Shown here in pieces: positions 33,416-42,495 of a DNA stretch of 64,000 nucleotides. The notes under the pieces were generated by a model. That model was not told where the DNA came from. It did no database searches and saw only the letters and a list, made by a program, of their open reading frames with translations. The stretch is taken from contig NZ_BTTW01000003.1 of NCBI RefSeq assembly GCF_036245865.1, positions 372,001 to 436,000 of the forward strand, written 5' to 3'. The stretch comes from Corallococcus caeni (GTDB taxonomy: Bacteria > Myxococcota > Myxococcia > Myxococcales > Myxococcaceae). Position numbers and translations under genes: made by a program. The stretch's first letter is position 1. Each line of letters opens with the position of its first letter.

Positions 33416-34764
33416 GACGGGGTCTGGAGGACAGCCTGGGCCGGGCGGGCCACGTAGCGCAAGAGGACGTAGCCCACGACGGCGGAGACGAGCGAGCCCG
33501 TCAGGATGCCCAGCTTGGCCTCCGCCAGCAGGGCCGGCTGTCCGGCGAAGGCCAGCCCGCCCACGAAGAGGGCCACGGTGAAGCCGATGCCCGCCACCAC
33601 CGCCACCCCATGCAGCTGCGCGAGGCTGCCGCCCGCGGGCAGCGGGGACACGCCCGCCTTCACCGCCGCCCAGGTGAACAGGAAGATGCCCAGCTGCTTG
33701 CCCACGAACAGGCCCACGATGATGCCCAGGGGCAGGGGCTTGAGCAGGTCCGAAGGCGACATGCCGGACACGTCCACGCCGGAGTTGGCCAGCGCGAACA
33801 GGGGCACGATGCCGTAGGCCACGTACCCGTGCCACAGGTGCACGAAGCGGTTGAGCGGCGGCTCGATGTCCTCCAGCGCCTCCTCGATGTGCAGCAGCTG
33901 CGCGCCCCGCGCGCTCTCGTCGTCCGGCTGGGACACGAGCCCCTGGACGTACGCCGCCAGCTCCTCCAGCACCTCGCGCCCCGGACGGCTGGGGAGCGCG
34001 GGGATGGCCAGCCCCAGCACCACGCCGGACAGCGTCGCGTGGATGCCGCCGTGGTGCATGGCGTACCAGAGCGCCACGCCCACGACGGCATAGAACAGGC
34101 CGTTGCGCACGTAGAAGCGGTTGAGCCCCCAGAGCACCGCGACCAGGGCCGCGGCGACGGCCAGCCACTCCACGTGCAGGCCCGTGCCGTAGAAGAGCGC
34201 GATGACGAGGATGCCGCCGATGTCGTCGAAGATGGCGAGCGCGGTGAGGAACACGACCAGGCCGTGGCCCACGCGCGCCTTCACCAGCGTGAGACAGCCG
34301 ATGGCGAACGCGATGTCCGTGGCCATGGGGATGGCCCAGCCGCCCTGCGCGGGCGTGCCGTGGGTGAAGGCGAAGTAGAGCCCCGCGGGCACCACCATGC
34401 CGCCCAGCGCGGCGATGAGCGGCAACAGGGCGCGGGAGAAGGTGCGCAGCTCACCCGCGGACAGCTCGCGCTTGATCTCCATCCCCACGAGGAAGAAGAA
34501 GAGCGTCATCAGCCCGTCGTTGATGAGCTCGCGGAAGGTGAAGTGGCCGCCGTGGCCCACGACCTCCAGGCGCAGGGGCGCGTCGAACACGGCGGCGTAG
34601 CTGGCGCTCCACGGGGAGTTGGCCCACGCGAGCGCGGCCACCGCGCAGAGCGCCAGGAGGATGCCGCTGCTGGCCTCCAGCCGGAAGAAGGCCTGCACGG
34701 GCGCGAGCGCTACCTTGAACAGGGCGGGGACGGGAGGACGGTTCGTTGTAGGAGAGGTCGCCAT
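33412..34764 (-). CDS. nhaA: Na+/H+ antiporter NhaA
   Basis: A 450-residue inner-membrane antiporter with about 12 helices. The catalytic Asp pair is in A-L-A-I-F-D-D-I-G-G-I (about 175-185). The upstream A-T-D-I-A-F-A-I-G (about 145) carries the conserved TM4 Asp. F-F-F-L-V-G-M-E-I-K-R-E-L follows the early helices. It exchanges Na+ for H+ for pH and salt control. A longer frame opens upstream, but the ATG at 34764 fits the family and follows GGAGAG on the minus strand. It is divergent from mutS with 151 bp between, where I see no strong site. Confidence 0.94.
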   Translation of the reverse strand: MATSPTTNRPPVPALFKVALAPVQAFFRLEASSGILLALCAVAALAWANSPWSASYAAVFDAPLRLEVVGHGGHFTFRELINDGLMTLFFFLVGMEIKRELSAGELRTFSRALLPLIAALGGMVVPAGLYFAFTHGTPAQGGWAIPMATDIAFAIGCLTLVKARVGHGLVVFLTALAIFDDIGGILVIALFYGTGLHVEWLAVAAALVAVLWGLNRFYVRNGLFYAVVGVALWYAMHHGGIHATLSGVVLGLAIPALPSRPGREVLEELAAYVQGLVSQPDDESARGAQLLHIEEALEDIEPPLNRFVHLWHGYVAYGIVPLFALANSGVDVSGMSPSDLLKPLPLGIIVGLFVGKQLGIFLFTWAAVKAGVSPLPAGGSLAQLHGVAVVAGIGFTVALFVGGLAFAGQPALLAEAKLGILTGSLVSAVVGYVLLRYVARPAQAVLQTPS

Positions 34765-34915
34765 GTCTGCGGGCAGCCTGCCGGGGGGCAGGGGGCCTGG
34801 AAACCGTTTTCGGAAAAGGGCCCGCCGAAATGTCGGACGGCGGTGGTAGGCATACGCGGCAGGTAGGGACGCCGGTTCGTTGATCCGGGGGTAAGGTCGT
34901 GAGAGAAGGCCGGGG

Positions 34916-37690
34916 ATGGCGTTGACGCAGCAGACCAAGACAGGCAAGGCGGCGGCCGTGGCGCCGCCCGACGAGGACACGACCCCGGACGTCGGAACGG
35001 GTGAGGCGCCCGCGGGAGCGCGGGAGATCGCCTCCCTGACGCCGATGATGCGCCAGTACCTGGAGGTGAAGGCGCTCCATCCGGACACGGTGCTCTTCTT
35101 CCGGCTGGGTGACTTCTACGAGATGTTCTTCGAGGACGCGGTGAAGGCCTCGGAGCTCCTGCAGATCACCCTCACGGCCCGGGCCAAGGGCGCGGACAAG
35201 ATCCCGATGTGCGGGGTGCCGTACCACTCCTCGCGCCGGTACATCGCGAAGCTGGTGGAGCACGGCCTCAAGGTCGCCATCTGCGAGCAGGTGACGGAGC
35301 CGGGCGCGGGGCCGGGCATCGTGCAGCGCGAGGTGACGCGGGTCATCACCCCCGGCATGGTGCTGGACGACGAGGTGCTGGAGCCACAGGCCAGCAACTT
35401 CCTCGCGGCCGTGTGCTGGGGCGAGGCGGGCTTCGGCGCGGCGCTGCTGGAGGCGTCCACCGGCGAGTTCTACACCTTCGAGGCGCAGGGGCTGTCGGAG
35501 CTGGTGGAGGGCCTGTCGCGCGTGGAGCCGCGCGAATTGCTGGTGCCCGCGGGCATGCGCGACGCGCCGGAGGTGGCGCAGGTGTGCCAGCGGCTGTCGC
35601 GCGCGCCGGCCGTGGCGGAGGGCGAGGGCGCGGCCTTCGAGCCCACCCGGGCCTCCGCGTTCCTGCGCTCGCACTTCAACGTGCAGTCGCTGTCCGCGTT
35701 CGGGCTGGACGGCTCGCCGCTGGCCACCGGGGCGGCCGGGGCGGCGCTGCGCTACCTCAAGGACACGCAGAAGACGCCCGCGGCGCACGTGGACCGGCTG
35801 TCGCGCCAGGAGCGCGCGGGCTGCCTGGTGATGGACGAGTCCTCGCGGGGCAACCTGGAGGTGCTCAAGAGCCTGCGCGACGGCGGGCGCAAGGGGTCGC
35901 TGCTGGGCGTGCTGGACCGCACGGCCACGGGCCTGGGCGCGCGGAAGCTGGCGCGCTGGCTGTCCGCGCCGCTGTGCTCGCTGCCGGAGATCGAAGCGCG
36001 GCTGGACGCGGTGGAGGAGCTGTCCGGCAAGAGCGTGTGGCGCGAGGAGCTGGTGGCCACGCTCAAGGAGGTGGGCGACCTGGAGCGGCTGTGCGGCCGG
36101 CTGTCGCTGGGCGCGGGCAACGCGAGGGATTTGCGCGCGCTGGGGCTGTCGCTGTCGCAGCTGCCCAGGCTGGGCGCGGCGCTGTCGCGGTGTGACTCGG
36201 CGCTCCTGAAGTCGCTTTCCGGGCCGCTGGGCGCGCTGCCGGAGCTGGCGGACCTGCTGATGCGCGCGGTGCTGGACGAGCCGCCGGTGGTCATCCGCGA
36301 GGGCGGCTTCATCCGGCCGGGCTTCCACGCGGAGCTGGACGACCTGGTGGCGCTGTCGACCACGGGCAAGGACTACCTGCTCAAGCTGGAGCAGCGGGAG
36401 AAGGACCGCACGGGCATCTCCTCGCTGAAGATCCGCTACAACAAGGTCTTCGGCTACTACCTGGAGGTGACGAAGGCGAACCTCCACGCGGTGCCCAAGG
36501 ACTACATCCGCAAGCAGACCACGGTGGGCGCGGAGCGCTTCGTCACCGAGGAGCTGAAGGAGTACGAGGAGAAGGTCCTCACCGCGGAGGAGCGCCGCGT
36601 GGTGCTGGAGCTCCAGCTGTTCGAGGAGCTGCGCACGAAGGTCATCGCCGCGGCGCCGGGCATCCGCTCCGCGGCGGAGGCCGTGGCCACGGCGGACGCG
36701 CTGGTGTCCTTCGCGCGGTGCGCGGCGGAGTACGGCTACACGCGGCCGCAGGTGGACGCGGGGCAGGGGCTGACCATCACCGGCGGCCGGCACCCGGTGG
36801 TGGAGCGGATGCTGGGCTCGGGTGAGTCCTTCGTCCCCAACGACGTGCGGTTGGATCCAGAGGACGCGCAGCTGTTGGTCATCACCGGCCCGAACATGGC
36901 GGGCAAGAGCACGGTGATGCGGCAGGTGGCGCTGACGGCGCTGATGGCGCAGGCGGGCTCGTTCGTGCCGGCGAAGGCGGCGCGCATCGGCCTGTGCGAC
37001 CGCATCTTCACGCGCGTGGGCGCGGCGGACAACCTGGCGCGCGGGCAGTCCACGTTCATGGTGGAGATGACGGAGACCAGCCACATCCTCCACCACGCCA
37101 CGAACAAGAGCCTGGTCATCCTGGATGAGATTGGCCGTGGCACGTCCACGTTCGACGGCCTCTCCATCGCGTGGGCGGTGGCGGAACACATCCACGACAA
37201 GGTGGGCGCGCGGGCGCTCTTCGCCACGCACTACCACGAGCTGGTGGACCTGGCGCGCGAGCGGCCCCGGGTGAAGAACCTGTGCATCGCGGTGAAGGAG
37301 CAGGGCGGCAAGGTCATCTTCCTGCGCAAGCTGGTGCCCGGCGGGGCCAGCCGCTCCTACGGCATCGAGGTCGCGAAGCTCGCGGGCCTGCCGCCGGAGG
37401 TGGTGTCGCGCGCCCGCGAGCTGCTGCAGAACCTGGAGTCCGGCGAGCTGGACGACGCGGGCCGTCCCCGCGTGGCGGTGCGCTCCACGAAGCGCGCGGC
37501 GGTCGCGAACGCGGGGCAGCTGGGGCTGTTCGGGGCCGCGCCACCGCCGGCCGCCGTGGCCGCGCCGCCCGTGCCGCCCGCGCACGCGGAGGTGCTGGAG
37601 CTGCTCCGCACCGCGAGCATCGACAGGATGACCCCGCTGGACGCGCTCAACCTGCTGGCGAAGCTGAAGCAGGAGCTCGGTTCGTCCTGA
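34916..37690 (+). CDS. mutS: DNA mismatch repair protein MutS
   Basis: A 924-residue MutS. The mismatch-wedge motif G-D-F-Y-E-M-F lies at about 66-72 (Phe-x-Glu), preceded by a longer-than-usual N-terminal extension. The ATPase domain has Walker A T-G-P-N-M-A-G-K-S-T (about 656-665), the L-A-R-G-Q-S-T-F-M-V-E-M segment, Walker B L-D-E-I-G-R-G-T-S-T-F-D-G and A-T-H-Y-H-E-L. It recognises mismatches and, with MutL, starts repair. A Pro/Ala-rich linker precedes the C-terminal dimer or tetramer helix. It is transcribed alone. Confidence 0.96.
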   Translation: MALTQQTKTGKAAAVAPPDEDTTPDVGTGEAPAGAREIASLTPMMRQYLEVKALHPDTVLFFRLGDFYEMFFEDAVKASELLQITLTARAKGADKIPMCGVPYHSSRRYIAKLVEHGLKVAICEQVTEPGAGPGIVQREVTRVITPGMVLDDEVLEPQASNFLAAVCWGEAGFGAALLEASTGEFYTFEAQGLSELVEGLSRVEPRELLVPAGMRDAPEVAQVCQRLSRAPAVAEGEGAAFEPTRASAFLRSHFNVQSLSAFGLDGSPLATGAAGAALRYLKDTQKTPAAHVDRLSRQERAGCLVMDESSRGNLEVLKSLRDGGRKGSLLGVLDRTATGLGARKLARWLSAPLCSLPEIEARLDAVEELSGKSVWREELVATLKEVGDLERLCGRLSLGAGNARDLRALGLSLSQLPRLGAALSRCDSALLKSLSGPLGALPELADLLMRAVLDEPPVVIREGGFIRPGFHAELDDLVALSTTGKDYLLKLEQREKDRTGISSLKIRYNKVFGYYLEVTKANLHAVPKDYIRKQTTVGAERFVTEELKEYEEKVLTAEERRVVLELQLFEELRTKVIAAAPGIRSAAEAVATADALVSFARCAAEYGYTRPQVDAGQGLTITGGRHPVVERMLGSGESFVPNDVRLDPEDAQLLVITGPNMAGKSTVMRQVALTALMAQAGSFVPAKAARIGLCDRIFTRVGAADNLARGQSTFMVEMTETSHILHHATNKSLVILDEIGRGTSTFDGLSIAWAVAEHIHDKVGARALFATHYHELVDLARERPRVKNLCIAVKEQGGKVIFLRKLVPGGASRSYGIEVAKLAGLPPEVVSRARELLQNLESGELDDAGRPRVAVRSTKRAAVANAGQLGLFGAAPPPAAVAAPPVPPAHAEVLELLRTASIDRMTPLDALNLLAKLKQELGSS

Positions 37691-37694
37691 GGGG

Positions 37695-37726
37695 CAGGGC
37701 GGTCGCACGCAATTGTTTCCGCCCTG
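37695..37726 (+). terminator. Hairpin downstream of mutS
   Basis: CAGGGCGG and CCGCCCTG form a perfect 8-bp stem with a 16-nt loop, 4 bp after the mutS stop. A weak AT-containing loop and GGTTC follow rather than a T-run. It is a plausible terminator, or 3' stabiliser, of the mutS transcript. Confidence 0.5.
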
Positions 37727-37810
37727 GTTCGATAATGGGAACAGGACGGAAGCAAGGGGGCTGCTTCCACAACGGTGCTTCCGTCCGCTTGCCCTGGGGG
37801 AGGGCTGCGC

Positions 37811-40087
37811 ATGAGCACCATTTCGAGTGCGGGTTCGTCGTCTGGCGTGTCACAGGTGAACACGACGTGGGAGCCGGAGCCGTATGTTCCGCCCCCGCCG
37901 CCGCCACCCCCGCCCGAGCCAAGGGATGCCTTCGTCGTGGCCGCTCCGCGCAGGGGGCCGGACCTCCTGGGCCATGGCTTCACGCCTCCGGCTTCTCCAC
38001 AGGCAGCGGAGGTGTCGGCCACGCAGACAACGCAGGCCGTGGCGGACAGCGCGCCCACGGTGAACGTGGCGGAGGCGTGGACCCTGCTGACGCAGGGGTA
38101 TTCGCAGGCGCGCAGCCTCACCGGCGCGGCGAACGCGGCGCTGCAGAAGGCTGCGGGCAACCCGGCGCTCCAGGCGAAGCTCATTGATTTGTTGCAGGCG
38201 ACGCCCTCGCGCACGCTTGAGGACGCGCTGTCGAAGGACTTCGCCCACGGCGTGAAGGAGGCGGTGCCCAACCCGCCGCCCCGTCCCCCGGGCATCACCT
38301 CCGTGGGCACGCAGCGCGTGGCGGACTGCGCGCTGGAGGCGGTGGCGAGGCAGGGGAGCCCTTCGACGCTGAAGCCCGCGCTGGAGGCGGCGGCGAAGCA
38401 GGGCCACCTGCTGCCCGCGGACCGCGACGTGCTGGTGTCCTGCGTGGGCAGCCCGGCCGTGGACGCGAAGCTGGACTCGGCGGTGGCCGAGGTGCACGCC
38501 GCGGAGCTGGCGTACACGGCGGCCCTGGCCGAGCGTGACGCGCTGGAGCAGCGGCTGGCGGGCGACATCGCGTCCTTCGGGCCGTTCCTCACCGACAACC
38601 AGCAGCGCGCGTACATCGAGGAGTTCCGCAAGCTGCACGGGGGCGACTATGCCCGCTTCGACACGAAGGCGAAGACGCTGGAGACCGCGCTCGCGAAGAA
38701 CGCACCCCAGCTGGAGCAGGCCCTGCGGGGGCCGGACGGCTCCGCGCACGCCCGGTCCATCCAGGCCGCGTACACCGCGCTGGCCCAGTCGAAGAGCGCG
38801 GGCGAGGCGCTCAAGTGGGCCGCGAAGATGGAGGCGCCCGGCTCCGCGTTCGCGCCCTTCATGGCGTCACTGCCGCTGGACACCGTGCGCGAGAAGGCCG
38901 TCTCCGGCGCGCTGGTGAGCTTCTACGAGAAGTTCCCGAAGGCCACGCCCACGCAGGCGGTGGACCACATCCAGCAGCTGCTGGTCGACGGGTACCTGTT
39001 GCAGCAGATGGGGGGCGCGAAGGCGGACGTCCAGGTCAACAACCTGCCGCAGGCGATGCGCACGGGGCTCGCGGGCCTGCGGGACCTGGCCGCGGGGAGG
39101 ACCCAGGCGGGGTTGAACACGCTGAAGGGGCTGGAGTCCGGCTCGTCGCGGTGGGGCGCACCGTTCGCGGCGGCGGGGATCGTGCTGGGCATCCTCCAGT
39201 CGAATCAGTCCGCGAAGGCTCAGGATGCGCTGGGCACGCTGTGGGCGAAGACCTTCACGGCCCAGCAGGTCGCCAGCCTCACGAGCACCGCGCTGACCGC
39301 GGTGAACAAGTCCGGCGGCGCGCTGGTGGCCACGAGGGTCGCGGGAGGCCTGGGCGCCTTCGGCGCCGCGCTGGACCTGGTGGTGCAGGGGAAGGAGATC
39401 GCGGCGGGGCAGGGCAACGCGGGCACCGGCCTGTCCATCGCGGGGGACGTGATGGGCATCGTCGGCGGGGCCCTGGTCGCGGTGGGCTCCACGGGCGTGG
39501 GAGCCCCGCTGGCGGCGGTGGGCGCGGCGGTCTACATCATGGGCGAGCTGGTCAGCATGAGCATCCTGTCCCGGCAGGAGTACGAGGCCGCGGAGCAGCT
39601 GCGCTCGGAGCAGCGCACGTTGCTGAGCCGGGCCGGGGCGGACGCGGAGCAGGTCACCAACCTGGAGAAGTACTCGTCACCCGAGCAGGTGGAGTCACTG
39701 GTGAAGTCCACCGGGTGGACGCGGGACCAGGTGCTCGGCCTGGGCAAGACGTTCCCGGACTTCTTCGCCGGCGCGGCGTCGACGCTGCCCCAGCTGGACA
39801 AGGTGGCCAATGACTTCGGCCTCACGCCGGATCAGCGCTTTCGGATGCTCCTTGAGATTGGCTCGACCGGCGTCGCGAAGGCCAAGGGCAGCGCGGACGC
39901 GCTGAACAAGTTCGCGGAGGCCGTGCGCAACTACCCGAAGAACACCGTGGGCATCACGATGCCGCAGGGCCTGTCGAAGAAGGAGCAATGGATCCACTTC
40001 CTGCGGGAGATGGGCAACCGCACGGGCTCCTACGACGGCCTGGGTCCCCGCAACGCGGCCATCTTCCTGGAGCGGCTGAAGCGCTGA
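37811..40087 (+). CDS. Large helical protein with polyproline N-terminus and Gly-rich hydrophobic core, function unknown
   Basis: The protein is 758 residues from the ATG at 37811, directly after GGGGGAGGGC. The N-terminus (M-S-T-I-S-S-A-G-S-S) is Ser-rich and has no signal peptide. It is followed by nine consecutive prolines (27-35). The rest is Ala/Lys/Glu-rich and strongly helical. About residues 455-580 are hydrophobic with many Gly spaced like glycine zippers (A-A-G-I-V-L-G-I-L, later A-A-V-Y-I-M-G-E-L), as in pore-forming effectors. A similar Ser/Thr-rich, signal-less N-terminus occurs in the lipase-like gene at 53668-54684. A secreted effector is possible, but nothing proves it. It is transcribed alone and converges on the XRE gene. 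Confidence 0.75.
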   Translation: MSTISSAGSSSGVSQVNTTWEPEPYVPPPPPPPPPEPRDAFVVAAPRRGPDLLGHGFTPPASPQAAEVSATQTTQAVADSAPTVNVAEAWTLLTQGYSQARSLTGAANAALQKAAGNPALQAKLIDLLQATPSRTLEDALSKDFAHGVKEAVPNPPPRPPGITSVGTQRVADCALEAVARQGSPSTLKPALEAAAKQGHLLPADRDVLVSCVGSPAVDAKLDSAVAEVHAAELAYTAALAERDALEQRLAGDIASFGPFLTDNQQRAYIEEFRKLHGGDYARFDTKAKTLETALAKNAPQLEQALRGPDGSAHARSIQAAYTALAQSKSAGEALKWAAKMEAPGSAFAPFMASLPLDTVREKAVSGALVSFYEKFPKATPTQAVDHIQQLLVDGYLLQQMGGAKADVQVNNLPQAMRTGLAGLRDLAAGRTQAGLNTLKGLESGSSRWGAPFAAAGIVLGILQSNQSAKAQDALGTLWAKTFTAQQVASLTSTALTAVNKSGGALVATRVAGGLGAFGAALDLVVQGKEIAAGQGNAGTGLSIAGDVMGIVGGALVAVGSTGVGAPLAAVGAAVYIMGELVSMSILSRQEYEAAEQLRSEQRTLLSRAGADAEQVTNLEKYSSPEQVESLVKSTGWTRDQVLGLGKTFPDFFAGAASTLPQLDKVANDFGLTPDQRFRMLLEIGSTGVAKAKGSADALNKFAEAVRNYPKNTVGITMPQGLSKKEQWIHFLREMGNRTGSYDGLGPRNAAIFLERLKR

Positions 40088-40136
40088 CGCGGGCGCTCGC
40101 CGCCGCCCAGGTGCCGGCGCGGTTGCGCGGTGGCCG

Positions 40137-40496
40137 TCAGCGGGTCAGCGCCGTGGCGACGTGGAGGAGGGCTTCGAGCTTCTCCGCGTCCAGCTTGCGC
40201 GCGAGGTAGAGCAGGCGGCGCAACGCGGGGGCCTCGTCCTCACGCGCGCGTGGGCGCTGGCCCTTGCGGCCTCGCACCAGGGCGGTGAGGCCCAGCATGT
40301 CCTCCGGGGACACCCTCAGCTCCGTGCAGAGGCGGTAGAGCGTCGGGACGCTGGGCAGCATCTTCCCGCGCTCCAGGCGGCTGTAGACGGCGGAGAGGAG
40401 GCCGACGCGAGGGCCCACCTCCGCCTGGGTCAGGCCCTGCTCCTCGCGGGCGGCGCGGGCCGCCCTGCCGATGGTGATGGCCAGGTCTTCGTTCAT
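40137..40496 (-). CDS. XRE-family helix-turn-helix regulator
   Basis: The protein is 119 residues from the ATG at 40496. The helix-turn-helix (E-E-Q-G-L-T-Q-A-E-V-G-P-R-V-G-L-L-S-A-V-Y-S-R-L-E-R-G, about 18-44) is a Cro/CI-type fold in the N-terminal half. The rest is a short, charged helical tail. It is divergent from the Ser/Thr kinase gene, with 154 bp between the two starts, and is a candidate regulator of that gene. No operator could be picked out by eye. Confidence 0.88.
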   Translation of the reverse strand: MNEDLAITIGRAARAAREEQGLTQAEVGPRVGLLSAVYSRLERGKMLPSVPTLYRLCTELRVSPEDMLGLTALVRGRKGQRPRAREDEAPALRRLLYLARKLDAEKLEALLHVATALTR

Positions 40497-40650
40497 GGAC
40501 CCTATGTACTTCGCAGGGCCAGAACAGTGAACCCATCGCGGCGAGCGCACGAGGATGGATTCCCGGGCTTCTGGTGCTTCTGGTAGCTTGCGCGTCCCCG
40601 CTGGGAGGACGTCGCATGCGAGTGGCCCGAAGTCCCCGAGGGAGGACGCC

Positions 40651-42471
40651 ATGAGGCCACCGCCCGCCATCCTGACGCCCGGGGCCGAGGTGCTGGGCTA
40701 CACGGTGGAGCGCCAGCTGGGGCAGGGGGGCTTCGGCACGGTGTACCTCGCGCGCAACGCGGGGCAGTCCTTCGCCTTGAAGCTGCTGCACCTGCCGCGC
40801 GTGGGCGAGCGGGTGGAGCGCGAAGTCTCCATCCTCTTGAAGCTTCGCCACGCCAACGTCGTGGGCCTCCAGGGCTACGGCCTGTGGCCGCCGGGGGCGC
40901 CGCAATTCGCGGTCATCGTCATGGAGTACGTGGACGGACGCCGGCTGGACGTCTGGGCGGACGAGGAGAACCCCACGGCGCGGCAGGTGGCTCGCGTGGC
41001 GGTGGACGTGGCCCGGGCGCTGGCGGCTTCGCACGCGGCGGAGGTGCTTCACCGGGACGTGAAGGAGGCCAACGTCATGGTGCGGGCCTCGGACGGCCTG
41101 GCCAAGCTGGTGGACTTCGGCATCGGCGACTACGAGGGCGCGCGGGGGCTGACGCCGGACATCCTCCCGCCGGGGACACCGGAGTACCGCGCCCCGGAGG
41201 CGTGGCGGTTCTTCCGGCGGCACGCGCACTCGCCCGGAGCTCAGTACAGCGCGGGCCCCTCGGATGATTTGTGGGCGCTGGGCCTGGTCCTCTACGCGCT
41301 GCTGACGGCGCGCAAGCCTTTCGATGGGGCCGACGACGCCAGCTTCATCGAGGACGTCATGGCCCGCGAGCCAACGCCGCCCCACGAGGAGAATGCACGG
41401 GCGCCTCGAGCGCTGAGCGACGTGTGCATGCGACTCCTGGCGAAGACACCGGAGACGCGTACGTTGAGCGCCCTGGCCGCCGTGACGGAGCTGGAGCGGG
41501 CGCTGGCGGGTGCGGACACGGCGTGGGACGTGCCGCTCTGTGATGCCTTTGGCGAGGACACCGCGACGACGCAAGGGGGCCGGGACAGCATGGACCAGTG
41601 GCTGCGTGCGCTGATGCACCGTCCTCGTCGGGGCAAGCGGGCACCGCCGCCCGCTGCCGAAGCGGAGACGACGGCACCCGGGACCACCGTGAAGGCGGCG
41701 CCGCAACCGCGTCAACGCGCGCGGACCTGGGCGATGGTGGCGCTGGCCCTGGTGCTGATCGCGGCGCCGGCCACGCTGAGGCTTTGGACGTCGCGAGGCG
41801 CTGGAGTGGATCCCGCCCGTCAGGAAGTAGCGGCCTCTGGCAAGGCGCCTCAAGCTGACCACGCCGCGGCTCCCATCAGGCCGGAGGCCACCGCCGCGGC
41901 CGTCGCGCTCCCCGCGACGATCCAGGAGGACTCAGCCACCGTGACGACGCCGCCGAAAGACACGCAGCCCCTTCAGCTCCCCTCGAAGCCCGTGAAGACG
42001 GGCATGGGCGTCATGGCCCGTGCGGTGAGTACGGCGGCGGCCTGCACCGCGCTCGCGTGCCCGGGTCCGCAGGTGCGCCCGGCTCCGCCGCCAGAGCCGT
42101 GTCCGGTGGGCGCGGTGAAGGCCATGGAGAAGCGGGGGGTGGACATCGGAGACAAGCAGCCGGCGCTCTTCGCGAAGGGAAACGCTCGGATCATTTCCAT
42201 TGGAGAGGGCCCGGTGGAAGTCCACCTCTTGGGTAGCTGGAAAGATCTGCCGGGCGGCTCCGTTTTGTCAGGGCGGACCATCGTGCGTGACCGTGTCTTT
42301 GCTCGCCTCACCTGGGCGACAACGGCAGAGGGAGACAGCTTCCCTGTTTGTTTTGATGTCCATGCCGAAGAGGGGCCGCGAGGGATGGCGCGAGAAGCAG
42401 GCGATGACTCCCCCTCCCGAGCGCGTATCTGGACGACTGCCTATGTGAAGGCGGTCACTGAGTTCGAGTAA
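40651..42471 (+). CDS. Transmembrane Ser/Thr protein kinase (Hanks type)
   Basis: A 606-residue protein kinase. The Gly loop is G-Q-G-G-F-G-T-V (24-31), catalytic Lys in F-A-L-K-L-L (about 44), H-R-D-V-K-E-A-N (about 132) and D-F-G (about 152); G-T-P-E-Y-R-A-P-E follows. One membrane helix lies at about 350-372. The C-terminal part (about 375-606) faces the periplasm or exterior and begins with an Ala/Pro-rich linker. The final ~100 residues (G-V-D-I-G-D-K-Q, then S-W-K-D-L-P-G-G) form a small beta domain. Myxobacteria have many such kinases. The next gene, DUF2381, starts 24 bp after the stop, so the two probably work together; the phosphorylation target is unknown. Confidence 0.92.
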   Translation: MRPPPAILTPGAEVLGYTVERQLGQGGFGTVYLARNAGQSFALKLLHLPRVGERVEREVSILLKLRHANVVGLQGYGLWPPGAPQFAVIVMEYVDGRRLDVWADEENPTARQVARVAVDVARALAASHAAEVLHRDVKEANVMVRASDGLAKLVDFGIGDYEGARGLTPDILPPGTPEYRAPEAWRFFRRHAHSPGAQYSAGPSDDLWALGLVLYALLTARKPFDGADDASFIEDVMAREPTPPHEENARAPRALSDVCMRLLAKTPETRTLSALAAVTELERALAGADTAWDVPLCDAFGEDTATTQGGRDSMDQWLRALMHRPRRGKRAPPPAAEAETTAPGTTVKAAPQPRQRARTWAMVALALVLIAAPATLRLWTSRGAGVDPARQEVAASGKAPQADHAAAPIRPEATAAAVALPATIQEDSATVTTPPKDTQPLQLPSKPVKTGMGVMARAVSTAAACTALACPGPQVRPAPPPEPCPVGAVKAMEKRGVDIGDKQPALFAKGNARIISIGEGPVEVHLLGSWKDLPGGSVLSGRTIVRDRVFARLTWATTAEGDSFPVCFDVHAEEGPRGMAREAGDDSPSRARIWTTAYVKAVTEFE

Positions 42472-42495
42472 CGACTCCTACGGAAAGACTGTCGA

